A stretch of DNA of 64,000 nucleotides from Burkholderia ubonensis (GCF_902833085.1 NZ_CADFEB010000013.1:186001-250000), one strand, 5' to 3'; numbered from the stretch's first letter, positions 42,305 through 51,526 are shown. Program-made: numbers and translations. The notes: generated from the letters alone by a model not told the origin.

Positions 42305-44972
42305 CGTGCGACTGGGCGAGCGCGCGCAGCTCGTACAGCAGGTCGAGCGCTTCGCGCGGTTTCAGGTCGTCGGGGTCGATGTCGCGCAGTTTTTCGAGCG
42401 CAGGGTGGGGCGCGCTCGGCGTGGCCGGCGCGTCCGCGCATTCGAGATCGTCGGCAGCCGGCTGCATGCTGAACAGGTCGAGCTGCGGCGTGTGCTGAGC
42501 GGCCGACTGCTGCTCGAGGTACGCGAGATGCTTGCGCGCCGCGCGGATCACCGGCGCCGGTACGCCTGCAAGCTGCGCGACCTGCAGCCCGTAGCTCTGG
42601 TTGGCGGGACCTTCGTTGACCGCGTGCAGGAACACGATGCCGTGACCGTGTTCGACTGCCGACAGGTGGACGTTGGCCGCATGCGGAAATTCGGCCGGCA
42701 ACTGCGTCAGTTCGAAGTAGTGCGTCGCGAACAGCGTGTAGCAGCCATTGTGCGCGAGCAGGTGCCGCGCGATCGCCCACGCGAGCGCGAGGCCGTCGAA
42801 CGTCGACGTGCCGCGACCGATTTCGTCCATCAGCACGAGGCTTTGCGGCGTCGCGTCGTTGAGGATCGCCGCGGCTTCGGTCATCTCGACCATGAACGTC
42901 GAGCGGCCGCCGGCGAGATCGTCCGCTGCGCCGATGCGCGTGAAGATCCGGTCGATCGGGCCGAAGCACGCCGACTTCGCCGGCACGTAGCTGCCGACAT
43001 AGGCCATCAGCGCGATCAGCGCGGTCTGCCGCATGAACGTCGATTTACCGCCCATGTTCGGGCCGGTGATCAGCAGTAGCTTGCGTTCCGTGCCGAGCTT
43101 GCAGTCGTTTGCGATGAACTGCTCGACCTGCGCCTCGACGACCGGATGCCGGCCTTGCTCGATGTCGATGCCGATCTCGTCGGTGAACGTGGGGGCGACC
43201 CAGTCGAGCGCGCGGGCGCGCTCGGCGAACGCGGCGAGCAAGTCGAGTTCCGCGAGGGCGGATGCGACGCGCTGGCATTCGGGAATGAACGGCAGCAGCG
43301 CCTGCAGCACCGCGTCGTACAGCGCGCGCTCGCGCGCGAGCGCCCGTTCCTGCGCGGACAGCGCCTTGTCCTCGAAGGTCTTCAGCTCGGGCGTGATGTA
43401 GCGCTCGGCGTTCTTCAGCGTCTGGCGGCGGCGGTAGTCGTCCGGCACCTTGTCGGTCTGCCCGCGCGTGACTTCGATGTAGAAGCCGTGCACCTTGTTG
43501 TACTCGACCCGCAGGTTCGCGATGCCGGTGCGGGCGCGTTCGCGTGCTTCGAGGTCGATCAGGAACTGGCCGCAGTTTTCCGAGATGTCGCGCAGCTCGT
43601 CGAGCTCCGCATCGTAGCCGCGCGCGATCACGCCGCCGTCGCGCACCATCGCCGCCGGCTCGGGGGCGATCGCGTTCGTCAGCAGGTCCAGGCATTCGGC
43701 GGGCGGCGCCAGCGCGGCGTCGAGGCGGACGAGCGCGTCCGCGTTGCCGGCAATCGGGCTGATGCGCTCGCGCAGCGCCGGCAGCGCGGCGAACGTGTCG
43801 CGCAGGCTCGACAGGTCGCGCGGCCGAGCGGAGAGCAGCGCGAGGCGGCCGGTGATCCGTTCGACGTCGGCGATCTGGCGCAGCGCGCTGCGCAGTGCAT
43901 CGAGGCTCGCGTTCGCGGGCGCGTCGAGCAGCGCGCCGATCGCCTGCTGGCGCGACTGCGCGGCGACGGACGCGCGCGGCGGATGGTGCAGCCAGTGGCG
44001 CAGCAGGCGGCTGCCCATCGTCGTGCAGCAGGTATCGAGCAGCGAATACAGCGTCGGCGACTCGGTGCCGCGCAGCGTTTCGGTCAGCTCGAGGTTGCGG
44101 CGCGTGGACGGATCGAGCCCGATGTATTCGGTTTCGTTCTCGACCTTCAGGCTGCGCACGTGCCGCAACTGCTGGCCTTGCGTGGCCGCCGCATACAGGA
44201 GCAGTGCGCCCGCGGCGCCGCAGGCGCTCGTCAGCGAGTGCGCGCTGAAGCCGTCGAGGCTCGCGACGTCGAGCTGGTCGCACAGGCGCTGCGTGCCCGC
44301 CGCGATGTCGAAATGCCAGGCCGGCACGCGCTTGAGCGCGCCTGCGCCGGCGGGCATCGCGTCAGCCGATGCGTCGGCCGCGAGAATCTCGGCCGGACGG
44401 ATGCGCTCCAGCGCGGCGCCGAGCTGCTCCGGTTCGATCTCCGCGAGGCGCAGCGCGCCGCTGGCGAGGTTGAGCCACGCGAGGCCGATGTTGACCGCGA
44501 CGCCGCGCTTGTTGTGGCCCGTGCACATCGCGAGCAGGTAGACGTCGGTCTTGTCGGACAGCAGCGCGGCGTCGGTCAGCGTGCCCGGCGTGACGACGCG
44601 CACGACCTTGCGTTCGACGGGGCCCTTCGACGTGGCCGGGTCGCCGATCTGTTCGCAGATCGCGACCGATTCGCCCATCTTGACGAGCTTCGCGAGGTAC
44701 TGCTCGACCGCGTGGTGCGGCACGCCGGCCATGCGGATCGGATTGCCGCCCGATGCGCCGCGCTGCGTCAGGGTCAGGTCGAGCAGGCGCGCGGCCTTTT
44801 CCGCATCCTCGAAGAACAGCTCGTAGAAGTCGCCCATCCGGTAGAAGACGAGCGTGTCGGGGTGGTCGGCCTTGATGCGCAGGTACTGCTGCATCATCGG
44901 CGTGTGGTTGCTGAGAGCGGCTTCCGTAAGCTGCTGTCTTGATTCTGAAATTTCCTGCGCGTCCTTATCCAT
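42285..44972 (-). CDS. mutS: DNA mismatch repair protein MutS
   Basis: 895-residue mismatch-recognition ATPase. The mismatch-binding FxE is in [16 protein letters not shown] (about residue 45); the ATPase has Walker [15 protein letters not shown] (about 640), Walker [17 protein letters not shown] (about 715) and [10 protein letters not shown]. The ATG at 44,972 is used; a TTG one codon earlier is a poorer choice. Length is slightly above E. coli MutS (853). It overlaps the downstream metallophosphatase-like gene by 20 bp. Confidence 0.97.
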   Translation of the reverse strand: MDKDAQEISESRQQLTEAALSNHTPMMQQYLRIKADHPDTLVFYRMGDFYELFFEDAEKAARLLDLTLTQRGASGGNPIRMAGVPHHAVEQYLAKLVKMGESVAICEQIGDPATSKGPVERKVVRVVTPGTLTDAALLSDKTDVYLLAMCTGHNKRGVAVNIGLAWLNLASGALRLAEIEPEQLGAALERIRPAEILAADASADAMPAGAGALKRVPAWHFDIAAGTQRLCDQLDVASLDGFSAHSLTSACGAAGALLLYAAATQGQQLRHVRSLKVENETEYIGLDPSTRRNLELTETLRGTESPTLYSLLDTCCTTMGSRLLRHWLHHPPRASVAAQSRQQAIGALLDAPANASLDALRSALRQIADVERITGRLALLSARPRDLSSLRDTFAALPALRERISPIAGNADALVRLDAALAPPAECLDLLTNAIAPEPAAMVRDGGVIARGYDAELDELRDISENCGQFLIDLEARERARTGIANLRVEYNKVHGFYIEVTRGQTDKVPDDYRRRQTLKNAERYITPELKTFEDKALSAQERALARERALYDAVLQALLPFIPECQRVASALAELDLLAAFAERARALDWVAPTFTDEIGIDIEQGRHPVVEAQVEQFIANDCKLGTERKLLLITGPNMGGKSTFMRQTALIALMAYVGSYVPAKSACFGPIDRIFTRIGAADDLAGGRSTFMVEMTEAAAILNDATPQSLVLMDEIGRGTSTFDGLALAWAIARHLLAHNGCYTLFATHYFELTQLPAEFPHAANVHLSAVEHGHGIVFLHAVNEGPANQSYGLQVAQLAGVPAPVIRAARKHLAYLEQQSAAQHTPQLDLFSMQPAADDLECADAPATPSAPHPALEKLRDIDPDDLKPREALDLLYELRALAQSHDADGHA

Positions 44973-44975
44973 CAA

Positions 44976-45472
44976 GGCTTTCCGTTCCTTTTGGGGCTCG
45001 GTATCGAGTTTCCCCGTGTCATGACATCTTGCTAAATTTTTGCGGCGAACGTAGCTTTTCGGACTTCCCGTAATCTACGCCTACGCCGTCGGCATGCCGC
45101 GACGGCAAAGCAACTTTTGCCCGGTGCACATCGGAATATCGACGGTTGTCCCGGCGTTCGGCTGCAGGCGACAACGTCGCGTCGCAACTGGATTTCCCGT
45201 TGCAAGTCACCCGTCGACGGGCGCATGCGACCAATCAAAATCGGCGAATGGCCTGCGCTTTTCGTCGCAGTGGCGGCCGTTGAATGGGCGCGCCTGAGAG
45301 ACGAGCGCAACGCGGGCAACGACCCGGCGCTGATCAAAGCGGCAAGCCACGGCTCTGACGGCGTAATGGTACAGCAAGGGGATTCGCTGACAGTGGGTGA
45401 TGTCCGTTTGGCATACCTGGAGGGGGCGCCGAGCATAACCGCAAGTCGAAGGGCGCGGCCGAGGTTGCCCGG
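44976..45472. other. Degraded sequence upstream of mutS, no assignable gene
   Basis: This 500-base stretch holds the mutS promoter region at its left end. A plus-strand open frame at 45,225-45,488 (88 codons, MRPIKIGEWPALFVAV...) has locally plausible composition but matches no family I know; it runs out in Arg/Pro-rich sequence exactly where a methylase remnant begins in another frame. I read it as decayed accessory DNA rather than a gene. Confidence 0.5.
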
Positions 45473-45724
45473 ATGTTCAGGACGATGATCAGGGCGGCGT
45501 TCCCGTTCGATGAATACGAGAAGATAGCCGTGCCACTGCGCTCGCTAAAGGGTCGGGCAATCGTGAGCTTGAACGATCACCCGGACGTTCGGCGTGTATT
45601 CGACGGGTTTCACATCGAGACCGCGCCGATTCAGTAGACGGTCGGAGGTGGGAGGGGCGTCGAGCGGAACGAGCTGATCATCTTCAGCCGGGATGACGCG
45701 GCGCAGCCCGTGGGACTGTTCTAA
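45473..45724 (+). pseudogene. C-terminal remnant of a phage-type DNA adenine methylase (D12 class)
   Basis: About 84 codons read FPFDEYEKIAVPLRSLKG, RAIVSLNDHPDVRRVFDGFH and then, after an in-frame TAG at 45,635-45,637 (probably replacing the conserved Tyr codon before TVGGG), continue GVERNELIIFSRDD to a TAA. The order matches the C-terminal third of D12-class N6-adenine methylases carried by phages. The catalytic DPPY part is missing upstream, so it is a double-broken fragment. It marks this patch as old prophage or other mobile DNA. Confidence 0.75.
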
Positions 45725-46491
45725 CCGATGATGTCGGCGTCGATTGCGCCCATCGTCGACGTGAATGCGTGACAGGATCTTCTCGAAGTCCGTAGGGGCC
45801 AATGACTCGTCCCTGAACTGGAGGCTGATGTCGATCTTGTTCTCAGTTTACGGTTGTACGGCAGAAAGAACCGAATTGCGTCTCAGGTCCTTGAGTGGGT
45901 ACTCGCGTCGTTGCGGAGCACGGCTCGTTGCTTCGTTCGCGATGCCATTTACGCGGGCGGGGCGGTGGTGCGTTCGGAAATCCGCGCGACGGTGCTGGCA
46001 TGCGTCGAATCGCTGCGTGCCGTTGTCCTGTTGGCAACGCCAGCCGACTCGGCGGGCGATGATCCGACGCGGCGTTCCAGCACAGTTTCCGACGAGCGCC
46101 TGGACGGAAGCGGGTACCGCGCTATCGCCGGCTCGCGCGACGGCAATCAATGATCGCAAAGTCGGCGGCAACTCGATACTGGCCGAACGGCCAAGCAATA
46201 GTGTTGTGACCGCTATGGCACTGCATCCCGATTCCCGGGCGGCTCGGCGGAACGGCTGATCCCTTTTTTGACGTTCGTTGAATATTCTATGTGGTGCTGC
46301 GCGAGCGAGCGCATGCACGTTCGATGGGACGGTACATCCGAAATGGCGCGCGTGCATTGCGCTGACGTTCGATGTGGCGCTCCTGTTTTGTGGGAGTTGG
46401 GGTAGTTTTCTGGCGTTGGAACAGTGATCGAAGTGCATTCCTTGCATGGGTCATGTTCATCGAATCGTCGCAATTTCCCGACAGGAGGGGT
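45725..46491. other. Intergenic accessory DNA, no convincing gene
   Basis: 767 bases between the methylase remnant and the LysM gene. Open frames at 45,765-46,259 (+), 45,854-46,153 (+) and 45,848-46,447 (-) overlap each other, lack ribosome-binding sites, and encode Arg/Ser/Cys-rich sequence with no recognisable motif. Base composition drops toward the right end. GACGTTCG recurs at 46,271 and 46,359. It must contain the promoter of the LysM/secreted-protein pair, but no clear -35/-10 set stands out. Confidence 0.5.
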
Positions 46492-47229
46492 ATGGCAACG
46501 CAGACGCCGCACAAAACTAAATTCGAGAAATGGCAGGTTGGCATCGATCGGGCCGAGAGCGACGCCAAATGGAATGCTTGGGACTGCGAGATTCAGATCG
46601 CGGTGAGCGAATACAACCGGCATTTGTCTGGGACCGCAGGATACAAGCCCTTGGACTGGCATCTCGTCAAAGCGATGATATGGGTGGAAACCGGGGCGGA
46701 AAGCGACAAATGGGTATCGAATCCGATACAAATCGGAAACCCCGGCGACCCTGGCCTGAATGCATTGCTGAACGGTCGGGAAGGAGGGGAATTGATTGTG
46801 CCGCCGGCCTGGAAGGAAAAGCTGACGATCGGGGCAGCCATCACCATGCCGTCTCACAATATCCGCGCCGGCATCGGCTATTTGCTGATGCGGATGGCAA
46901 ATTATTCAATCAAGAGTGTTCCGGATACGGATGCGACAGTGTATGAGGTGACGGTACAGGCGGGAGACAGTATTTATAAGATAGCGCGGGACAATGGCAG
47001 CACGATTGAGTCGATCAGGCTTCTCAATCCGACCGTGGGTGTGCTGCGGCCTGGCCAGGTCGTGAAATACAGGAAGGCTGCGATGAAAAAGGCCATCGTG
47101 GGATGGAGGGCGGTGACGACGTCGAGCATTGCGGCGTATTACAACGTCGGTGATCCGATGTATGCAAAGAAGCTCGACTATGCGCTGACGGTCATCGGAA
47201 AGGGGGAGGTCGCCATATGTCCGCAATAA
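46492..47229 (+). CDS. Lysozyme/transglycosylase-like protein with LysM domain (putative toxin or lysin)
   Basis: 245 residues from an ATG with AGGAGG 6 bases upstream; the upstream open frame is ignored. Residues ~50-135 resemble a lytic transglycosylase/goose-lysozyme core: DWHLVKAMIWVETGAE (candidate catalytic Glu66), SNPIQIGNPGDPGLNAL and HNIRAGIGYLLMRMANY. Residues ~150-194 are a LysM peptidoglycan-binding domain (YEVTVQAGDSIYKIARDNGS, LNPTVGVLRPGQVVKY). There is no signal peptide, so if it meets cell wall it needs a non-Sec route. Codon use is clearly more AT-rich than its neighbours. Its last 13 bp overlap the next gene. Confidence 0.78.
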   Translation: MATQTPHKTKFEKWQVGIDRAESDAKWNAWDCEIQIAVSEYNRHLSGTAGYKPLDWHLVKAMIWVETGAESDKWVSNPIQIGNPGDPGLNALLNGREGGELIVPPAWKEKLTIGAAITMPSHNIRAGIGYLLMRMANYSIKSVPDTDATVYEVTVQAGDSIYKIARDNGSTIESIRLLNPTVGVLRPGQVVKYRKAAMKKAIVGWRAVTTSSIAAYYNVGDPMYAKKLDYALTVIGKGEVAICPQ

Positions 47230-47636
47230 GATACGTCGCGCTCACCGTGGCCATCCTTTCGGGTTTTGCCGTCGCTGCGGACAGACCACTTGTCGGCGAG
47301 TTCGCCGGGACCGGGCGCGCGTGCTCGGGCGGGCTATTCATACGCAGTCGGACAATCGAATGGAATTCGACGTACAGCATCTGCGGGCCGTCGCGCTACG
47401 ACGTGCTCGAGCGCGGTGTGGACGGTGATCGCCGGCGTATCGTCTACCGGCTCAAGCAGCGCAGCAGCCGATGCCGGTTTGAAGTCGTAGAGGTCGAGCA
47501 GGCGAGCCGGTACAACTGGAACGTGAGCGGATATCCATCATTCGAGGCATTCGAAAAAAGGGCGCTGCCCGATTGGCGCAACTCATCCCGGCCAGAAAGA
47601 CAGGTTTTGTCTTGCTCGATGACGGGACCCGATTGA
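47217..47636 (+). CDS. Small secreted cysteine-containing protein (putative immunity or inhibitor)
   Basis: 139 residues, no recognised family. A clear Sec signal peptide (MSAIRYVALTVAILSGFAVA, cleavage about residue 20) predicts a periplasmic location. The mature part has four cysteines (36, 56, 86, 133), enough for two disulfides, and is otherwise beta-prone. Its ATG lies inside the end of the LysM gene, so the two are translated together. A periplasmic partner next to a cell-wall-hydrolase-like gene fits an immunity protein; this is inference from context. Confidence 0.75.
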   Translation: MSAIRYVALTVAILSGFAVAADRPLVGEFAGTGRACSGGLFIRSRTIEWNSTYSICGPSRYDVLERGVDGDRRRIVYRLKQRSSRCRFEVVEVEQASRYNWNVSGYPSFEAFEKRALPDWRNSSRPERQVLSCSMTGPD

Positions 47637-47979
47637 CGGCCGGCGACGGTTCGGGCCGCCGCCGACTGCGTGTCGCTCGAGGCCGCGGCGGGCGTGCCTT
47701 TGAGCAATTTCGCGTCCGTTGAGGTTTCGGTACTGACGGACGTGCATTCCGTCAAAAATGAGCGTAATCGGTTGGTCTTGGGCGGGTTAATGTGCGTCCC
47801 GCGCATGTCCAGGGTTCATCCGGGTTATCGAGGTGGCCATGACACGGCCGGGTTGCCGAGGGCCCGTTCGCCTCAGGCGCAGCGTCAGCAGTGCGACGTC
47901 GACATCGATCGCGGGTATCCAGTGCGTTCGCCCGATCGAGCGCGGCGAGCACCAGTCGGGGCAGCAGGGTTCGTGTCCG
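47637..47979. other. Intergenic, no recognisable gene
   Basis: 343 bases between the secreted protein gene and the end of the MocR-type regulator gene on the other strand. Open frames at 47,670-48,017 (+) and 47,752-47,952 (-) have no ribosome-binding site or recognisable sequence. Composition returns to high GC within this stretch, so the island's right border probably lies here. No terminal repeats, tRNA fragments or integrase were seen. Confidence 0.5.
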
Positions 47980-49389
47980 TCAGCTCCCCCGCCCGAACTG
48001 CCCCGCCGCGTCGATGAACGGCGCCGCCTGCGGATCGCTCGCCGCCGCCACGTTGAGCCGGACCCACGGCGTCGCGTCGCCGTTCGGCCGGTAGTCGCGC
48101 CCCGGCGCGAGATCGAGCCCGAGCGTGCGCGCGAGTTCGACGAGCCGCGCGGAATCGTCGACGCCCGGCACGCATGCCCACACGAACATCCCGCCGTTCG
48201 GTTGCGCGTACACCTGCCAGCCCGCCTGCCGCAATCGCGCGACCGTGTGCGCCGACGCCTGCGCAAGGAGCCGGCGCAGCCGCTCCAGGTGCTTGCGGTG
48301 CGTGCCGCGCTCGAGCAGCAGCGCGACGATGCTTTCCACGATCCGCGCGCCGCCCATGCTGGTGAGGGCCTTCAGGTCGATGAGATGCTTGATCAGGTCG
48401 GAGCGCGCGGCCAGGTAGCCGACCCGCAGCGACGACGACAGCGTCTTCGAGAACCCGCCGACATAGATCACGCGTTCGAGCTGGTCGAGCGTCGCGAGCC
48501 GCTGCGACGGCGTCGCCTCGAAATCGCCGTAGACATCGTCCTCGACGATCGTGAAGCCATGCTGATGCGCGAGCTGCAGCAGCCGGAACATGATCGGCGG
48601 GGCAATGTTCGTTGCAGTCGGGTTATGGAGCACGGTCGAGACGAAGAACAGCTTCGGGCGGTGTTCGCGCAGCAGCGCCTCGGCCGCCTCGATGTCCGGC
48701 CCCGTCGCGCGGCGCGGCACGCCGACGGGCTTCACGCCGTGCAGCTTCAGCAAACCGAACAGGTTGAAGTAGCTGGGATCCTCGACGAACACCGTGTCGC
48801 CCGGCTTCAGCATCAGGCGCACGACAAGATCGAGCGCCTGGCTCGCACTGTGCGTGACGAGGATCTGCTGCGGCTGGGTGTCGATGCCGAGCGGCGCGAG
48901 GTGCCGGCACAGCTGCTGGCGCAACAGCGGATCGCCCTGCGGCTGCGCGTAGTCGACGAGGTTCGCCGTGTCGCCGCGCACGACGTGCCGCACCGCCTGC
49001 GCGATGCCGTCGACGTCGCGCCACGCGGCCGGCACGAAGCCGCTCGACAGTTTCACGCGATCGTCCAGCGACGCGAACTGCCTGAGGATGTGGCTCGTTT
49101 CCTCCTCGGCGACGCGCGGGTCCGTGCCGCCCGGGAGCGCGCCGGCGTCGAGCCGGTCGGTCACGTAGAAGCCGGAGCCGTGGCGCGGCCGGATCAGGCC
49201 GCGGGCAGCGAGCAGATCGTATGCCTCGATGACCGGGAAGCGGCTGATCTGCTGATCGGCCGCCATCTTGCGGATCGACGGCAGTTTCACGCCGCCGCGC
49301 AATTGCTGCGAACGGATCATCCGTTCGATCTGGTCGACCAGCTGTTCGGTCAGCGGAACGCCGGTCGTCGTGTCGAGCGCGAGTTTCAT
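47980..49389 (-). CDS. MocR-type GntR-family regulator with aminotransferase-like domain
   Basis: 469 residues. The N-terminal GntR winged helix (about 10-75: SQQLRGGVKLPSIRKMA, RFPVIEAYDLLAARGLI) is joined to a fold-type I aminotransferase domain (about 115-460). The PLP lysine is in YVGGFSKTLSSSLRVGY near residue 310, and PLP-contact motifs THSASQALDLV, HNPTATNI and EDDVYGDF are present. MocR proteins sense PLP or an amino-compound. A 13-bp palindrome lies 26-60 bases upstream. The gene is divergent from the H-NS-like gene; the LysE exporter beyond could be a target. Confidence 0.92.
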   Translation of the reverse strand: MKLALDTTTGVPLTEQLVDQIERMIRSQQLRGGVKLPSIRKMAADQQISRFPVIEAYDLLAARGLIRPRHGSGFYVTDRLDAGALPGGTDPRVAEEETSHILRQFASLDDRVKLSSGFVPAAWRDVDGIAQAVRHVVRGDTANLVDYAQPQGDPLLRQQLCRHLAPLGIDTQPQQILVTHSASQALDLVVRLMLKPGDTVFVEDPSYFNLFGLLKLHGVKPVGVPRRATGPDIEAAEALLREHRPKLFFVSTVLHNPTATNIAPPIMFRLLQLAHQHGFTIVEDDVYGDFEATPSQRLATLDQLERVIYVGGFSKTLSSSLRVGYLAARSDLIKHLIDLKALTSMGGARIVESIVALLLERGTHRKHLERLRRLLAQASAHTVARLRQAGWQVYAQPNGGMFVWACVPGVDDSARLVELARTLGLDLAPGRDYRPNGDATPWVRLNVAAASDPQAAPFIDAAGQFGRGS

Positions 49390-49414
49390 CGGACGCCACC
49401 GTCAAGGACTTCGG

Positions 49415-49449
49415 CCAAAGTGTTCAGTAAAAACGGCTGAACACTTTGG
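49415..49449. promoter_or_regulatory. Perfect 13-bp inverted repeat upstream of the MocR gene
   Basis: CCAAAGTGTTCAG (49,415-49,427) and CTGAACACTTTGG (49,437-49,449) are exact reverse complements separated by 9 bases (TAAAAACGG). The site starts 26 bp before the MocR start codon and about 150 bp before the divergent H-NS-like gene. Position and symmetry fit an operator, most simply for autoregulation by the MocR protein; no T-run follows, so it is not a terminator. Confidence 0.75.
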
Positions 49450-49602
49450 AGGTGATTGTTCGGTTCTGTTCATTCCCTCGCACGCATTCTAGTCGAATAA
49501 TCGGGGCCACCGTCTTTCGGAAATGCGATGGTCGAGGCGAGCGGCAAGTGCATTGAATGACGCAGGACGGTAGCGAAGGCACTTTGATCCGGAGGAAACC
49601 AC

Positions 49603-49908
49603 ATGCCGACCTATGACGATCTGAAAGCCAGGATTCAAACGCTACAGGCCCAGGCGGCGCTTGCCCGCGAGAGGGAAGTGGGGCATGCCCTCGAGGAAAT
49701 TCAGAAAGCGATCGCCGAGTTCGACCTGAAGCCCGAGGACCTGTTCGACGGCATTCAGCGTCGGTCACGTCGAATCAGGCGTCGTGCCCCTGTGATTGCA
49801 AAGTATCGCGACCCGGCATCCGGCGCCGTCTGGAGCGGGCGTGGACGGGAACCTCGGTGGATTGCCGGCCGCGATCGGACGATGTTCCTGATCAGGGCGT
49901 CGACATGA
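49603..49908 (+). CDS. H-NS-family nucleoid protein
   Basis: 101-residue H-NS histone family protein of the beta-proteobacterial type. The N-terminal coiled-coil oligomerisation region spans about residues 3-45 (DDLKARIQTLQAQAALARER). A basic linker (RRSRRIRRRAP) precedes the C-terminal DNA-binding motif KYRDPASGAVWSGRGREPRWI by segments (about 67-88), which includes the hydrophilic R-G-R loop that enters the AT minor groove. GGAGGAAA sits before the ATG. It lies beside an AT-richer island, the kind of DNA H-NS proteins silence. Confidence 0.93.
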   Translation: MPTYDDLKARIQTLQAQAALAREREVGHALEEIQKAIAEFDLKPEDLFDGIQRRSRRIRRRAPVIAKYRDPASGAVWSGRGREPRWIAGRDRTMFLIRAST

Positions 49909-49989
49909 CGACGGGAATCTTCGCGGCGATGTTTCATCCGTCTCGATCGACTGTTCGGCAAACACGATCGGAGCATCGGCGCCGTCCAG

Positions 49990-50643
49990 ATGCGGGTTCT
50001 CGCTGATATGAGCCTCGCCCACTTCTCCGGCTTCGGCGTCGCGTTCGCCGTCTACCTGATCGGCACGGCAACGCCGGGGCCCGCCAACCTGTCGATCGCG
50101 AACGCGTCGCTCAACCACGGGCGCACGCCCGGCCTCGCGATGGCCGCCGGCGTGATGTCCGGCTCGCTGTGCTGGGGCGTGACGGCGGCGGCCGGCGTGT
50201 CCGCGATGCTGCTGTCGTCCGGGGCGCTGCTCATGTGGCTCAAGATTCTCGGCGCGGGCTACCTGCTGTGGCTCGCGTACAAGGCGGTGCGCGCCGCGTA
50301 CTCGACGCGCGATCCGCTGAAGGCCGATGCGCCGGTGCGGCGCGGCAGCCTGGCGAGGTTCTATCTGCAGGGGCTCGGCATCCACCTGACCAACCCGAAG
50401 GCGATCCTGTCGTGGCTGACCGTGACGACGCTGGGGCTGTCGGCGAACGCGTCGGCGTGGACGAGCTTCGTGCTCGTCGCCGGCTGTGCGACGCTCGGCT
50501 TCATCGTGTTCACGACGTATGCGCTCGCGTTCTCGTCGCATTCGGCGGGGCCGTTCTTCGCGCGCACGCGCAAGCCGTTCGGCTTGTTCTGCGGACTGTT
50601 CTACTGCGTGCTCGCGGCGGGCTTCATTCGCTCGCTCGCGTAG
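49990..50643 (+). CDS. LysE/RhtB-family amino-acid exporter
   Basis: 217-residue inner-membrane exporter of the LysE family, with about six hydrophobic segments. The signature region near the N-terminus reads TATPGPANLSIANASLNHGR (about residues 26-45). Substrates of the family are amino acids or related metabolites; which one is unknown here. The start is ATG 49,990 or, with equal plausibility, ATG 50,008 (MSLAHFSGF). It follows the H-NS-like gene and ends before a convergent terminator. Confidence 0.9.
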   Translation: MRVLADMSLAHFSGFGVAFAVYLIGTATPGPANLSIANASLNHGRTPGLAMAAGVMSGSLCWGVTAAAGVSAMLLSSGALLMWLKILGAGYLLWLAYKAVRAAYSTRDPLKADAPVRRGSLARFYLQGLGIHLTNPKAILSWLTVTTLGLSANASAWTSFVLVAGCATLGFIVFTTYALAFSSHSAGPFFARTRKPFGLFCGLFYCVLAAGFIRSLA

Positions 50644-50668
50644 CGTTTCGGGCGGCCCGGAAAGGAAA

Positions 50669-50703
50669 ACGGCCCGGGTCCGCGCAAGGCGGACCCGGGC
50701 CGT
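50669..50703. terminator. Strong hairpin between convergent lysE-type gene and suhB
   Basis: ACGGCCCGGGTCCGC (50,669-50,683) and GCGGACCCGGGCCGT (50,689-50,703) form a perfect 15-bp stem with a 5-base loop. An A-rich run precedes it, which is a T-run for minus-strand transcripts (GTTTTCC), so it should terminate suhB; on the plus strand the T-run is missing. Confidence 0.82.
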
Positions 50704-50722
50704 CTGCGGCGCATGGGCGCCG

Positions 50723-51526
50723 TTATTCCGCGGCCGGCTGCAGGCGGCTGTAGCGGTTCAGGATCGGGATCATCTGCGCGTAGACCTTCGGGTTCGCCGC
50801 GACGATCTCGTGACGATGCAGGAAGTCGGCTTCACCCATGTAGTTGCCGACGAGACCGCCGGCTTCGGTGATCAGCAGGCTGCCGGCCGCCATGTCCCAC
50901 ACGTTGATGCCCTGCTCGAAGAAGCCGTCGAGGCGGCCGGCGGCGACGTTCGCGAGGTCGAGCGCAGCTGCGCCCGGGCGGCGCAGGCCCGTGCAGGCCT
51001 GCGTCATCTCGGTGAACAGGCGCGCGTACGCGTCGAGGCCGTCCTTCTCGCGGAACGGGAAGCCGGTGCCGATCAGCGATTCCGACAGACGGTCGCGGCG
51101 GCCGACGCGGATGCGGCGGTCGTTCAGGTACGCGCCGCGGCCGCGCGTGGCGGTGAACAGGTCGTTTTTATTGGGGTCGTAGACGACGGCCTGCGTGACG
51201 ACGCCCTTGTGCGCGAGCGCGATCGACACGCAGTAGTACGGGAAGCCGTGGATGAAGTTGGTCGTGCCGTCGAGCGGATCGATGATCCACTGGAATTCGG
51301 ATTCGTTGTCGGATTCGCCCGATTCTTCCGCGAGGATCGCGTGATCGGGGTAGGCGGTCTTCAGCGTCTCGATGATCGCGTCTTCGGCGGCCTTGTCCAC
51401 TTCGGTGACGAAGTCGTTATGCTGCTTCTTGCGGATCTCGATCAGGTCGAGATCGAGGGAGGCGCGATTGATGATCTGTCCGGCGCGGCGCGCAGCCTTG
51501 ACAGCGATGTTGAGCATGGGATGCAT
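50723..51526 (-). CDS. suhB: Inositol-1-monophosphatase SuhB
   Basis: 267-residue Mg-dependent phosphatase of the inositol monophosphatase family; SuhB also joins the rRNA antitermination complex in E. coli. Metal-binding motifs: ILAEESGE (about residue 64), [15 protein letters not shown] (about 81) and [17 protein letters not shown] (about 210). Length equals E. coli SuhB. The ATG at 51,526 gives the conserved [16 protein letters not shown] start. It is divergent from trmJ. Confidence 0.96.
   Translation of the reverse strand: MHPMLNIAVKAARRAGQIINRASLDLDLIEIRKKQHNDFVTEVDKAAEDAIIETLKTAYPDHAILAEESGESDNESEFQWIIDPLDGTTNFIHGFPYYCVSIALAHKGVVTQAVVYDPNKNDLFTATRGRGAYLNDRRIRVGRRDRLSESLIGTGFPFREKDGLDAYARLFTEMTQACTGLRRPGAAALDLANVAAGRLDGFFEQGINVWDMAAGSLLITEAGGLVGNYMGEADFLHRHEIVAANPKVYAQMIPILNRYSRLQPAAE

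Noticed and set aside
43146-44942. Long plus-strand open frame opposite mutS
   Set aside because: Shadow frame; mutS is unambiguous on the minus strand.
45545-45802. Minus-strand 85-residue open frame
   Set aside because: It is antisense to the recognisable methylase remnant and has no ribosome-binding site.
47670-48017. Plus-strand 115-residue open frame
   Set aside because: No ribosome-binding site, no recognisable sequence, and it overlaps the true end of the MocR gene on the other strand.
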